Below are positions 24,346-36,650 of a DNA stretch of 64,000 nucleotides, one piece after another. The notes under the pieces are model-generated. The model made no database searches, was not told the origin of the DNA, and worked only from the letters and a program-made list of their open reading frames with translations. Source of the DNA: Meconema thalassinum (lineage: Eukaryota; Arthropoda; Insecta; Orthoptera; Tettigoniidae); the NCBI GenBank assembly GCA_946902985.2, contig OX336397.1, positions 183,400,813 to 183,464,812 of the forward strand. The letters are read 5' to 3'. Every line of letters starts with the position of its first letter. Position 1 is the stretch's first letter. The translations under genes and the position numbers were made by a program.

Positions 24346-26630
24346 TATTATTATTTTAAAGCGGGTGTTTTGCCTTTAGTTACAAAATTAAACTCACTCA
24401 AAACTTTGTGACATTATTTAGTCTTTCTATACATATATTTTTTGAGTTTGCCCTAAATAATAATGAATTAATAACGCTTAATTAATTAATAGTCATGAAA
24501 TGCCTGAGATTCATTTTGAGCTGAAAATTAAGAATGCGCATTAAAAAAAGGAAATGCCTAAAAATTCCTACATAGAGGATAAATATAAGGTAAACGAAAG
24601 AACATGTAGTTTGTACGTTTAATACTTACTTATTCAAGGGACTTCCATTTTCATCTGCTCCTTCATTCTGATTTTCTTCTTTTACATCCTGGGGATAAGA
24701 TGGAATAATTTATTTCAGTGTTATTACCTTATACATTTACACAAATGACAACCCATGTAAATGTACGGCACTGTTCACCTGAAGTGAAGATATATTCGCT
24801 GAATGACTTTCTACTGGCCATCACATCCCAGTGCTAGAGATAAACTTGATACAGATAAGTGGTTATAATCCCCAGTTCTGAAACTTAAAATACACTTTTA
24901 GAGACCTCGATAAATTTAGAGCGATTGAAAATGCTAAAATCAGTACCTCAATGGAAGTAATAGCTTTAAGGATTGAGGACAAATGAACATTCATTTTTAA
25001 TTCTTTTAGCCGTAAGACCATAAGAGAGGGGCAGATGACCCAGCTGTTCCGCCCCTTGGAACAATAACAACATAATGGACCACAACAAATCCTACGGTCC
25101 AACACGTGCACATATAATTGAGTAACAAGCAACTAGACTGCCCATACGAGCATGACTTTTGAGAATGAAGGCATACATCTATTAACCATCAGAATATTAA
25201 ACACGACATTTCTTCACAATTCACTGCAATTTTATATTTTAATGTTCAAAAAGAAGTGAAATTGAGTCAATAAAATGCCTCTAGGGGGAGTCAATCGTAG
25301 AGCATGCTAGTAACTCTACGAATTAAGTGTCTGCTAGTGTACGGGAGCACACAGTTTGCAAAGGAGATTAGAGCAGGTACTAACAGCCAAAAGCGTCGAC
25401 ACTTAAAACAAATTTGACCTCATGGATACCTAAAGTAGGGAGTAATTTAACGTGAACGATAAACAAATAGGGGTTTATTTGTAAGTACAGAGGCAGCTAC
25501 TTGAAGTCTCATTTCATATAAATTCAGTCGTAATACATAATACATGAGTCATGGTGGTTATCAAGATGATTACGCAATGTGTTAATAAAGAGAACTGAAT
25601 AAGATTATTTTTATAGACAAGAGCTTAAGAGCTTTTATGAACTTAAATGCTGCCATGGTCTAATAAAATGCTGAGATACACCGCCATAGACCATCTCTGG
25701 GGAGATTTCCGCGGAGACTTCGTGCCAGTCGATAACAAGAAACATCTCTCATTCTCCTTCCTTCAACCCTCCTAGAGAAACGAAGAACCACTAACCATCA
25801 AATATGTGTGCAAATTTGAAGGCTATGATGAAGATACTGACAGTCACAGCTAGCAGTGGAGGCTGTCTTCAAGGGTGGACCATCAATATATTCACAGCCA
25901 TGGCTACCTGCGGAGGAAGGCATCAAGGTGGGAGGAGGACCAAAATCATATTGACGGGCCAGCAGTGAAGCTCGCCCCAAGCCTCGTGTGAGTGTTCAAA
26001 CACTTCTGATCTCTTAATTTAGATTTACAATATAAATCCTACGCGCTCTAGAACACACATGTCTTACGGGCCAGTCTGGGATTTGACAGTGAGTATCATT
26101 TTCAGGGAGTAGTATAGATCTCGATACATTTCCGAAAAATATCCCTTAAAAACAAGATGGCGGCGTTGATGACGTCATCGACGACGTCACGAAAGACACT
26201 AGATATTTTTCTAGTACGTTTACGGTGGGGGAAACACAACAGAAATCGGCATTTACAATAACCCGTAGAAACACGATACACATGGACATTTTTGCAATTA
26301 CCTAATATTTACAAAATATGTATCCCCATCTTTACTAGACCTTCATCGAAATTTTGGCATTTTAGCTTATATTTACAAAATATGTATCACCATCTTTACT
26401 TCACCTATGTAGGACATCTGGTAAATATCCTGATGCACATGTCATATCCAAGTGCAAATGTAAATTGATAAAATTTGCATGTGTAATGGGATCTTTACTG
26501 ACATCCTTTATGGAAGTCAAGTAAAGATGGGCATACCTACTTTATAAATATAAGTTAAAGTACCATCATTTTGATGTGTATCGCCATACTTACCAGACAA
26601 CATATTGTTCACGTCAAGATGGTGATACAT
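24346..26630. other. No gene recognised; low-copy repeat motif in the last 500 bases
   Basis: Nothing coding is seen at 24346-26100. From about 26270 to 26630 a motif of the form TTTACAAAATATGTATC followed by CCATCTTTAC recurs at about 26310 and 26380. Reverse or forward versions (GTAAAGATGGGCATA and the like) recur at 26521, and again at 30041 on the other side of the 26.6-29.9 kb block. Confidence 0.4.
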
Positions 26631-26873
26631 CGTATATAAATGTGAAAGTCAGTATGTATGTGGGTATGTATGTGGATTTGACTCTATGCAAATCTACACC
26701 GTTCCACTAATCTCAACCAAAGTTTGCATGCACATAGTTCAGGACCCAGAAGGAACCAATGGTTACATGAATTTCTCATTCTTCTGATTTCGGCCTTTTG
26801 GATATCGAGCAAAGGCTAATAAAGACAGAAAATAACCTGATGAAGTAATGGCAAGGCCAGTCGTAGCAATGGC

Positions 26874-27485
26874 AACAGTAGCTCAAAACGTGACCACCAA
26901 GTTTCCTTCTATCTCTGTAACAGGCCATGCCACTCCATTGTCTCCACGGAAAAAGTAGCTCAAGACGTGACCACCAAGTTTCCTTCTATCTCTGTAACTG
27001 GCCATGCCACTCCATTGTCTCCACGGAAACAGTAGCTCAAGACGTGACCACCAAGTTTCCTTCTATCTCAGTAAGAGGCCATGCCACTCCATTGTCTCCA
27101 CGGAAACAGTAGCTCAAGACGTGACCACCGAGTTTCCTTCTATCTCTGTAACAGGCCATGCCACTCCATCGTCTCCACGGAAACAGTAGCTCAAGATGTG
27201 ACCACCAAGTTTCCTTCTATCTCTGTAACAGGCCATGCCACTCCATTGTCTCCACGGAAACAGTAGCTCAAGACGTGACCACCGAGTTTCCTTCTATCTC
27301 TGTAACAGGCCATGCCACTCCATTGTCTCCACGGAAACAGTACCTCAAGACATGACCACCAGGTTTCCTTCTATCTCTGTAGAGGCCATGCCTCTCCACT
27401 GTCTCCACGGAAACAGTAGATCAAGACGTGACCACCAGGTTTCCATCCATCTCTGTAAGAGGCCATGGCACTACATTTTCTATCC
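26874..27485 (+). repeat. 77-bp minisatellite, about eight units
   Basis: Eight head-to-tail units, each running from GTAGCTCAAGACGTGACCAC through CTTCTATCTCTGTAAC to CATTGTCTCCACGGAAAC. Units 2-6 differ by only a few bases; the first and the last two are more diverged. Since 77 is not a multiple of three, every unit is read in all frames, which produces a ladder of overlapping open frames spaced by 77 bases; these are not genes. Confidence 0.95.
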
Positions 27486-29836
27486 AAACAACGATACGAA
27501 CATTATGAATCTGAACGCCATAAAAATCTGAATACATATTTTTTAATGTAATTAATAGGGGTCGTTGTAGGGAATTGAAATTTTAAAACAGAAATACATT
27601 GGCTAATCCTGCATGTGGCGTAACGTTACAACAGCTGGAGATATCCTCAAGAAACATAGTCTTAACATCAAATGAGCTTAAATGAGTCCGTTGTTGTTGA
27701 TTAATTTAGAAGCTTTGCAATATCATGCTCACATAACCCAAGAACTTCAGTGTGTATGGAATTTTTCTGATAACATGTGTTACTGTGATAGCTGTAGTAG
27801 TGTGTGAATTTTTAATTCAAACGAGGATTGGAAAGAAGGTTGCTATGGCCTTCAGTTAGGAACTATCCCGAAATATGCTTCGAGGATAATAAATAACTCC
27901 TGGCACTACAGCCCATGAAGGCCCAAGACCTACCAAGTGACCACTGCCCAGCCATTCGGCCTGCAGATATTGGGATAACGAGTGTTCAGCGTATCGGGTC
28001 CCTCGGCCGTTAATCTTGGTTTTCGTGACCGAATTTAGCGTCGACTAGAAGTGGGAATCCACGGAAAATAATTACCAAGTTCCACCGCTAATACACGTGA
28101 TCGTCTAAATGATTTTTGCATTTTATGTATAATTTTATTTAATATTTAGTATTTAGGGCACCGAAACCTATGTGACATTTTGGTTCTAATTTTACACACT
28201 TGAGCCGCTGTTGTTACGGAAGATTTTGAATCTTTACCTTATGACGAAAGGTATCACGCGCAATATATTGTATGAAATATCTACTAGAACTGAAGTTGTA
28301 TATACTACGTTAAGGTGTGTTTTACTACTGCGATGTTGAGGTTTATTTTTTATTAATCATAATGTCCTTATGCTGCATTTGTTTTATTATTGACAGTGAT
28401 TACCTCTACAAGCGGTCTTTTGTATTACAAATCTGAAATACAGTAACTTTTGCGTGATATTGCACATTGTTCTATGAATAGTATTTGCCTTTGTTATTCG
28501 GTTTTATATTGTAATTGGTAATTATCCTGCTCTCTGACTATGCTAATTTGTAATAAAACTGGATGTAAAATTATGAATTGAGTTGATAACATGTCAATAA
28601 TATAAATTACGAATATATATTATTATGCGATACTTTTCGGCTGATAAAGACCAAAATGTATGTAATGATACTTTCCCATAAGAATAGCGGACATTATAAA
28701 GTTCGATTCTATTCGTTCACTTTTTTTTCCTATGTTTATGTATTTATGTTAGTCGTTTTAGTGCTTACTGACAAACGTTATTGAATAGCCTAATGTTATA
28801 TTGTCATGAGTTATAATAACTCTGGATTCCGGTTTAGCATCATAGAGGTTAGTAATTAGTTAAGACGATTTATTTTTTACCTTACGAAATACTTTAGAGG
28901 CTAAGGAAGTGTGTTCGGAATCTAAACATCATATTTGACATTATAGAAAGATTATATGCAGCTTAATTTACTTTAACTTGATGTGGTTGAGATAATAGGC
29001 ATGTACATTATTTTGTATCAATACTGTTCCTTAATACGCTGCTGTAGTACACGCTGAGCTATGTACAGGAATAATTAATTTCTCATTATTCACGAAATTT
29101 GTGAGGGATTGATGATCATAAGTATTTAATCTTCCAATCATTGAATAATTTATATATTATTTCCTATCAAGAAGTTAGTTGCTACATTTGAAAAATAATC
29201 TTATTATATACGTAATATGCTAAGGCTAAGGTGTATGTTTCACAAGACTCAAGCTCCTGAACCAGAAGGAGTTAGATGGTGTGGTTTGTACCAAAATCTT
29301 ACAAATCGTCTCAGTAGTACAAGAAAAATCTTGCGTTTCTAGAAAAGTCCACAGAAATGTATGTATCTGTTTATAAAGTGCTTTTAAACAAATAAACACG
29401 ATGATAGCCCTGCGGGAACTCTGTCGCCTACAACCCGCATAGCACTAGAGCGGCGCGGGTAGTCTGTACACACGGGGGGCGCTCAACACATTATGCGAGA
29501 GTTCTCGTACGGGTCTGCTAGTAGTGATAACTATGTGAACACTGCTATAAGACGTCTTAATTGCCCCTTTAAATTAAAAAGAGACACTATCAGGAAAGTA
29601 ATTGTGAGACCGATTTCTCCAGGAATTGTGTATATACATCCCTTTTTACTATTGTTGCATGCTCTGCTACGTTATTGCACTCCACCTTACTTTTCGACTA
29701 GGTTTACAGTAAGTTAATATTGCACTTGAGTAACATCAGAGTCGAGGAGAACTACGTTCTAACCTCTCTTAGGGGCAAAATTAATATGTTCTGTGAAATA
29801 TATTAGCATGTATCATTCTATAACATATAATGACAC
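27486..29836. other. No gene recognised
   Basis: About 2.3 kb of AT-rich DNA with only short open frames and no repeated or conserved motif that I can recognise. Confidence 0.45.
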
Positions 29837-29860
29837 CTCCCGGGCAACGCCGGGTAAAAT

Positions 29861-30295
29861 AGCAGTATTTTATAAACATGAGCTATATACCAAAATTTCT
29901 ATTTGTACCGCCATTTTATCACACATCGTATAGCCTATAGGTGAATTAAAGATGGGGGTAGATATTGTTCAAATATCCGCTACAATGCCAAAATGTGGAT
30001 GTGTATCGGGATCTTTACCAGACCTATATAGGTCCAGTAAAGATGGGGATATATATTTTATAAATAAAAGCGGCAATACGATTATTTGGAACACGATACA
30101 CATCTCATTTCCAAGTGTTATTCCAAATGCCATTCACCAACCCAAAAGCCTTTATTCCCAGACATTTTGCCATAAGCTCACCAGGTAAACATTCAGTGTC
30201 CTTCGAGATGTCATCGATCCTTCATCACTGCAGCCATTTTGTTAATAAGGCTTTACATACATACACGAACCTAACCTGGAGCTTACGACCCAGAC
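29861..30295. other. Flank of the P-like element; low-copy repeat
   Basis: It contains GTAAAGATGGGGATATATA at 30041, related to 26521. TTGTTAATAAGGCTTT at 30239-30254 is repeated at 39843-39858, beyond the other end of the P-like element, at almost the same distance from the terminal repeat. Confidence 0.4.
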
Positions 30296-30326
30296 CAACA
30301 CCACCTAGAGAGAAAGCCTTGCGATA
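30296..30326. repeat. Left terminal inverted repeat of the P-like element
   Basis: 31 bases, CAACACCACC...CTTGCGATA, perfectly inverted at 39774-39804. The sequences diverge immediately inside (base 32 differs). Confidence 0.9.
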
Positions 30327-30841
30327 CGATTTATGACGTTATAGCCTTCCGGCCGTCAGCGAGCGCGCTACCCAGCACTGCTGCTATGTACAACCTGTGA
30401 GGAAACGCGACTGAGTGTTTATGTGTCAAATTACGTTCTACAGACGCGAATAAATAAATAACGTAACCATAAATGAAACATATGGTCAGAAGTTGATGCG
30501 ATCGATACATTACTCTAGCTAATAAATCGACGTTTTCGATCATAATCGATAAGTATGCATTTCGGACTTTGCGAGTGTGAACTTGACCGAAAACACTGAT
30601 GTCTCAATAAATGCGATATATAGAAGAATTCGATAGAAAACTTGAAAAATATTCACCCCATTTTAACGAGAGATGTCGACTACACAACGAGAAGAAAATA
30701 CACAACAACAAATAACCAATTAATCTGTAACAGTTAAAACAGAAATTAATATCTACTGTATAGTCAATCATATCTGTCCAAAGGTGTATGTTTGATTCCC
30801 ATCTCTGCCGAGAAATATAATTCTAGTTAGTTATTGTTGAT

Positions 30842-31078
30842 TATTGTTGTTTTAAGGGGCGCAATTACGAGGTCATCTGTCCCTAAAAATACAATTCTGA
30901 TTTGAGTGTAAAACGAAATTCACTCAGCCTCATGAGTTAAAACTGAACTGAGAAGAAGTGGGTTCGATTTCTCCTTTCTCCTCCAGGTAAATGCTAGGAT
31001 TGTTCCTAGCAGAAGACCATGGTCACCTCCTTCCCAAGAGCAGATGACCTCGTAGTTCCTCCCCTTAAATCTACAATA
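30842..31078. mobile_element. Short element bounded by inverted repeats, SINE-like core
   Basis: The left block TTTTAAGGGGCGCAATTACG, followed by AGGTCATCTG, reappears inverted at about 31036-31078 (CAGATGACCTCG...CCCCTTAAAT), giving arms of about 40 bases. The core includes GTGGGTTCGATTTCTCC, close to a Pol III B box, and ACCATGGTCACCTCC. The same left block and a related core occur at 44215-44510, and a variant of the block begins family A (6836, 14166). Confidence 0.5.
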
Positions 31079-31124
31079 CCTAACCTTCCCAATTCTAGCA
31101 TCACAATACACACATACAAATTCT

Positions 31125-32160
31125 ACCCATATCCAAGTACACATGGCTGATGACAGTGATGTCATAACCCACTTACAAATCAACAACAACAACAACAACT
31201 AGCCACAGAAAGTTTTCATGCGTGATATGAAAACAGGCTAGTAATGTCATGCCTATTACAGAAAAGGTTACCTACTGAAATGGAACAGAGCAGCAGTCAT
31301 GAGACATGACAACATTTACAAAAGAGGAAACATTTTGTTGTTGATGATTCATATAGGGGCATGATGTGGTAATAATTTAGAAACAAACACTTGTTATAGA
31401 GTAATCCTACAGTAACAGTTTTCATATGGCAATATTTACAATATCAGGCATGGCATAAGCTTACCCGACAATACATAAAACATGCTAATTACCAGTGATC
31501 TTAGCACTTTGTATTCAACAGAATACAGTGAGTCATCTGCAAAAACATGTTCTCATATTTTCTATGTTACACAAACTGTGCTGTTTTGTTAAAAAAAACT
31601 AAAAGATGACCATATCTGTCCTTCACTAGTTAAATAAATATCCATATCCAAGTATACATGGCTGATGACAGTGATGTCCTAACCCACTCACAAAACAACA
31701 ACAACAACAACAACTAACCACAGAAAGTTTTCATCCGTGATAAGAAAACAGGCTAGTAATGGAATGCCTATGACAGAAAAGGTGACCTACTGAAATGGAA
31801 CAGAGCAGCAGTCATGACACATGAGAACATTTACCAAAGAGGAAACTTGTTGTTGTTGATTCATAAAGGGACATGATGATTTAATAATTTAGAAACAAAC
31901 ACTTGTTATAGAGTAATCCTACAGTAACAGTTTTCGTATAGCAATATTTACAATATCAAGCATGGCATAAGCTTCCCCAACAATGCATAAAACATGCTAA
32001 TTACCAGTGATCTTAGCACTTTGTTTTCAACAGAATACAGTAAGTCATCTGCAAAAACATGTTGTTCTAATATTTTCTATGTTACACAAACTGTGCTGTT
32101 TTGTAAAAATAAAAACTAAAAGATGACCATATCTATCCTTCACTAGTTAAATAAATATAG
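31125..32160. repeat. Tandem duplication, two units of about 516 bp
   Basis: Unit 1 (about 31125-31641) and unit 2 (about 31642-32160) both run from CATATCCAAGTAYACATGG to TCACTAGTTAAATAAATA. They share an (ACA)n run, the block ACTGAAATGGAACAGAGCAG and much of the rest, with scattered substitutions and small indels. No coding region is seen. The Tc1 element sits 22 bases beyond the second unit. Confidence 0.9.
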
Positions 32161-32182
32161 CCTTTTCATAAGATCCTTTCTA

Positions 32183-33647
32183 CACACATCAAAAAAAGTT
32201 TTGCATCACCTCGGTTCCCAGATCTCCGGCATATAGACGTTGACTGTGTATATTGTATCCAAGATACAGTCCCTTTGACTGTTCATAGATGTCACTAAAA
32301 CTGCTCAAAGATGTAAACAACCATGCATGAGCAGGGCCTATTAGACGGAGGGGGTACGACAGCCGATCAGTTCCAGTCATTCCACCAGGACGAAGGTACG
32401 CTGCTCATGTTGTCTGTAGTTCTACCATGCCTAGAAGGTCAATACCGCAGTTCGATCGCGTCCGCATTGTTACTTTGTGTCAAGAAGGGCTCTCAACAAG
32501 GGAAGTTTCCAGGCGTCTCAGAGTGAACCAAAGCGATGTTGTTCGGACATGGAGGAGGTACAGAGATACAGGAACTGTCGATGACAGGCCTCGCTCAGGC
32601 CGCCCAAGGGCTACTACTGTAGAGGATGACCGCTACTTACGGATTGCCGCTCGGAGGAACCCTGACAGCAATGCCACCATGTTGAATAATGCGTTTCGTT
32701 CAGCCACAGGACGTCGTGTTTCAACTCAAACTGTGCGCAATAGGCTGCATGATGCGCAACTTCACTCCCGACGTCCATGGCGAGGTCCAGCTTTGCAACC
32801 CCGACACCATGCAGCGCAGTACAGATGGGCCCAACAACATGCTGAATGGACCCCACGGAATTGGCATCACGTTCTCTTCACCGATGAGTGTCGCATATGC
32901 CTTCAACCAGACAATCGTCGGAGACGTGTTTGGAGGCACCCTGGTCAGGCTGAACGTCTTAGACACACTGTCCAGCGAGTGCAGCAAGGTGGTGGTTCCC
33001 TGATGTTTTGGGGTGGCATTATGTGGGGCCGACGTACGCCACTGGTGGTCATGGAAGGCTCCGAAACGGCTTTACGATACCTGAATGACATCCTCCGGCC
33101 CATAGTGCAACCATATCGGCAGAATATTGGAGAGGCATTTGTCTTCATGGACGACAATTCTCGACCTCATCGTGCACATCTTGTGAATGCGTTCCTTCAA
33201 GATAACGACATCGCTCGACTACAGTGGCCAGCATGTTCGCCAGACATGAACCCTATCGAACATGCCTGGGATATGTTGAAAAGGGCTGTTTATGGACGTC
33301 TTGACCCACCAACCACTCTGAGAGATTTACGCCGAATTGTCGTTGAGGAGTGGGACAATTTGGACCAACAGTGTCTTGATGAACTTGTGGATAGTATGCC
33401 ACGACGAATACAGGCATGCATCAATGCAAGAGGACGTGCTACTGGGTATTAGAGGTAGTGGTGTGTACTGCAATCTGGACCACAAATGCTGAAAGTCTAG
33501 CTGTATGATGGTACAACATGCAATGTGTGGGTCTCATGAGCAATAAAACGAGCTGAAATGTTGTTTGTGTTGATCTCTATTCCCTTTGTATTTAAAGGTT
33601 CCGGAACTCTTGGAACCGAGGTGATGCAAAACTTTTTTTGATGTGTG
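32183..33647 (+). mobile_element. Tc1-like DD34E DNA transposon, apparently intact
   Basis: The terminal inverted repeats are perfect over 36 bases (32183-32218 and 33612-33647), starting CACACATCAAAAAAAG. They are flanked on each side by TA (32181-32182 and 33648-33649), the target duplication of the Tc1/mariner superfamily. The 1,465-bp element holds one complete transposase gene and an AATAAA signal at 33542-33547. It is the only element in the window with both ends and the gene undamaged, so it probably arrived recently, inside the older P-like element. Confidence 0.95.
32427..33452 (+). CDS. Tc1-like transposase, 341 residues
   Basis: It binds the terminal repeats and cuts and pastes the element into TA sites in the nucleus. 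The N-terminal half (residues 1-115) has two helix-turn-helix parts, including GLSTREVSRRLRVNQSDVVR (21-40) and VSTQTVRNRLHDA (98-110). They are joined by the GRPR hook (58-61) typical of paired-like DNA-binding regions. The catalytic triad is complete: D153 in VLFTDE, D243 in FVFMDDNSRPH, and E278 in SPDMNPIEH. There are 34 residues between the second D and E, so it is of the DD34E type. The length of 341 is usual for Tc1 transposases. The ATG at 32427 is chosen because MPRRSIPQFDR is the usual short lead before the first helix. No intron, frameshift or stop is present. Whether it is active cannot be judged from sequence. Confidence 0.95.
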   Translation: MPRRSIPQFDRVRIVTLCQEGLSTREVSRRLRVNQSDVVRTWRRYRDTGTVDDRPRSGRPRATTVEDDRYLRIAARRNPDSNATMLNNAFRSATGRRVSTQTVRNRLHDAQLHSRRPWRGPALQPRHHAAQYRWAQQHAEWTPRNWHHVLFTDECRICLQPDNRRRRVWRHPGQAERLRHTVQRVQQGGGSLMFWGGIMWGRRTPLVVMEGSETALRYLNDILRPIVQPYRQNIGEAFVFMDDNSRPHRAHLVNAFLQDNDIARLQWPACSPDMNPIEHAWDMLKRAVYGRLDPPTTLRDLRRIVVEEWDNLDQQCLDELVDSMPRRIQACINARGRATGY

Positions 33648-33669
33648 TACTTTTCAATACAAAATTGTT

Positions 33670-35340
33670 GTATTCCCTATTATATTGGTAGCACTGAATG
33701 AAAGTAGAACGAGCGATAACATTCTCTATAGTACATGAATTAGCCAAAATACCTTATCAAACGATGAGAAATAAATCAGGAAATGATGTTTTAATAGATG
33801 TCCACTGTCTGTGACTCACCCAGCCATCCCAAATAGCATCACGACTTATGTAGGCAGAATTCCAGCTGTGGCCACCATTGTCCACATCAATCATCATCAA
33901 ACCGGCATTGCCAACCTCGCCCTTACGGTACTATGCCACACCAACACTCTTCGATTTGTCCAATCCAATGGTTTTTGACGCGTCCAGATCAATGGTGTCC
34001 CGCTGGCTGCGCTCGTCCAAGGCCGCACCTACACCCTACCATTCTAACCTTCGTTATGAGGTATCCAATGGTTTTTGACAATGGTTACAGCCTAACGCGT
34101 CCAGATAAATGGTTTTGTGCTGGCTGCACCCGGCCAAGGCCGCACCTACACCCGACCTTCTACCTTAGTATTGCCCAATCCAATGGTTCTTGACAATGGT
34201 TACAGTCAACGCGCCCAGACCAATGGTTTTGTGTCAACCATGCCGCGCTAGCTGCGCGCAGCCAAAGTCGCACCTACACGTGACCATTCTAACCTTCGTT
34301 TTGTCCAATCCAATGTTTTTTGACAATGGTTACAGCCTAACGCGCCCAGATCAATGAGTTTTGACAATGGTTACTGCTTAACGCATCCCGATGATTTCTT
34401 TGATCAACAGTGATTTTGTATCTCACATGTTGGGAACAATGTGTGCGTGCCGTTAGAGTGAGCCGTGATGACAGTGGAACGAGATGCAAGCGCTCTAGAA
34501 ACATGGCAGCCGTTTTTAAAATAGCAACTTTAGCACATATATGAGGTTCAGTAGTGACAATTCAAATTGAAATCAACGGTAGCTATGAATGAAGATAGAA
34601 GGCGCTATAAAATTCTCTAAAATACATGAATTAGCCAAAATACCTTATGAAACGATGAGAAATAAATCAGGGAGCGATGTTTTAATATATATTTCCTCCT
34701 CCGCTGTCTGTGACCCACCCAGCCATCCCAAATAGGATCACGACTTATATAGAGAAAATTACAGCTGTCAGCGCTATTGTTCAAATCAATCGTCATCAAA
34801 ACAGTACCATGACAGTTCTGCCAACCTCGCCCTTATGGTACTATGAAAAACAAAGAAGCGCCCAGTTCAGCAGCTAGTGCGCACCACTTAGTTCATTACA
34901 TCGTGCGCCGAATTGAATCGTTTATTCACCATGGATTGTGGAAATTGCCTCATAACGATCTGTAATTTCAATCGGCGATTCTATGATCAACTGTAGTAAA
35001 TATTTGGTTTTTTCCCGCACAACTGTGGTTTTGAAAATGTTTACAGCCTAACGCACCCAGATCAATGGTTTTGTGTCAACCGTGTCCCATTAGCTGCGCA
35101 CGGCCAAGGCCGCACCTACACCCGACCATTCTAGCCTTCGTTTTGTCTAATCCAATGATTTTTGACAATGGTTACAGCCTAACACATCCAGATCAATGGT
35201 TTTTGAAAAGGTTACAGCATAACATGCCCCGATGAATGTTTTTTTTTTATCAACAGTGTGTGCTGCTAGAGTACGCCTTGTTGACAGTTCAACGAGATGC
35301 AAGCTCTGTCAGAACATAGCAACCGTTTATAAAAAGAGCA
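33670..35340. repeat. Diverged duplication of about 0.9 kb with internal sub-repeats
   Basis: 33700-33930 and 34600-34860 match over long stretches: ATGAATTAGCCAAAATACC, ACGATGAGAAATAAATCAGG, ACCCAGCCATCCCAAATAG, CAACCTCGCCCTTA. Both copies are followed by several sub-repeats with the elements TTTTTGACAATGGTTACAGC, GCCAAGGCCGCACCTACACC and CATTCTAACCTTCG, spaced roughly 150 bases at 33950-34400 and again at 35030-35220. No coding similarity is seen. Confidence 0.75.
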
Positions 35341-36650
35341 ATAAATATAAACACATATTTATGTAATTTAGCACATAACTTATATGAGGTGCAGTATTGA
35401 TCAGGTTTCCTAATTTCAATGTTGATGCAAGTGTATAAGCTGCGTTTTACTTTCATTTAGAATTAATATTATATTATTTACAGGGTGGATACATTTTTAG
35501 GCATTTGCACCTTCAACAGTCCTTATGCGAACACTTCCTAAAAATACTCTCTAGCATGTATGTTACATTAGATTAAAACTTTTAAAATAGGCCTACATTA
35601 ACGTTCATCCAATGAAACTAGATGTAAAGAAACTTGCAAGACTTCATTCCGGATTGTGTTCCATTTTATCTGTGAAATTGAAACAAAAACCCTCTTAGAA
35701 ATTGTATGTTAAAATTGCATGAAATATCCCATTTAAAGCATACACTTACCCTCTCCATTCTAACCTTCGCTTTACAATCACAATTCTCCAAAACACTCTG
35801 CTGCTTTCAGAGCTATTTACCACTTTCTGGACTGGTCGTTTAATGTGACTGTACACAGAGTTTATTAGTTGCATTTTAAACTGACGTCTCCACTTTAGGA
35901 AAACTTCTTGCAATCAGTTCAACGTTTGGTGGGCTAACACTACACTACCTATTGCAAATGCCAATTCATTGTTCATCCTATACTTCAGTGGCGGCCGGTA
36001 ACAAGGTTGCAGTGATGCACAACGACCAGATTAATTCAAGAAAAACAATTAATACCGTAATAATATTTTTAGTAATAAAAGCTGTACGTTTCCTTTTATA
36101 TGTATATGAATTCATAATTCTGTTCTTTAATAATTCAGGAAATCTTATAGTAAGTTACTGTGAACTGTCTGAGAAAGCAAAGTGCGCCAACCGGCTAGGA
36201 GCCAGGCCCGAGCACCGACCAGATCTCAATAGTGAAGGGTAAGGCAGAGATATTAGACCGAGTAGGTCCTATCCCAACAGTTAACTCGGCTGGCCGTTGC
36301 CCGCTGATTGCAACAAGGGAGCCGAGGAGCGGACGGAGACATCTGAGATGCTTCGTCAACTGCCGATACCATGTCTTGCAGTTTTTCATGTAACCTAACT
36401 ATTTAATCCGGTAATCCAGTGATAATGTGATGTTCTCTGAACTGCGGCATTCGTGACGAATAAGGTACATCCGTTTTACCGCGCAATTGAATACAGTTTT
36501 CTTTGATATCAAGCAGTCTTTTACCCCCCCCCCCATTAATGAAAAAGGACAACACCCATAACAATTATCCACCAGCCGCCACTGCTATACTTACAGATTA
36601 GTAATTAGCCATGTACAAAAGTGGATCAAGTAACACAATATTAATTGAAC
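35341..36650. other. No gene recognised
   Basis: AT-rich DNA, with one more CATTCTAACCTTCG at about 35756 linking it to the preceding repeat. A GC-richer block at 36180-36380 has no recognised motif. A C-rich run lies at 36522-36533. Confidence 0.4.

Larger units (their letters stand above)
26631..29860 (+). mobile_element. Possible third Helitron-like element (weak)
   Basis: The left edge TCGTATATAAATGTGAAAGT followed by GTATGTATG repeats looks like many Helitron 5' ends. The right part has CCCGGGCAACGCCGGGTA at about 29837-29854, a GC-rich hairpin like those near Helitron 3' ends, but the required CTRR end is not visible. Related flanking DNA on both sides (GTAAAGATGGGG blocks at 26521 and 30041) would fit an insertion into one older repeat. 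The borders are uncertain and the interior carries a 77-bp minisatellite and otherwise featureless DNA. Confidence 0.3.

Noticed and set aside
26874..27485. CRISPR-like array
   Set aside because: Units are head to tail with no unique spacers, and the DNA is clearly eukaryotic.
26927..27531. Ladder of overlapping open frames of about 61 codons on the plus strand
   Set aside because: They are the same 77-bp repeat read in three frames; no domain, and spacing equals the unit length.
32614..33157. Several open frames overlapping the Tc1 transposase in other frames
   Set aside because: They are shadows of the real 341-codon frame, which has the full catalytic triad.
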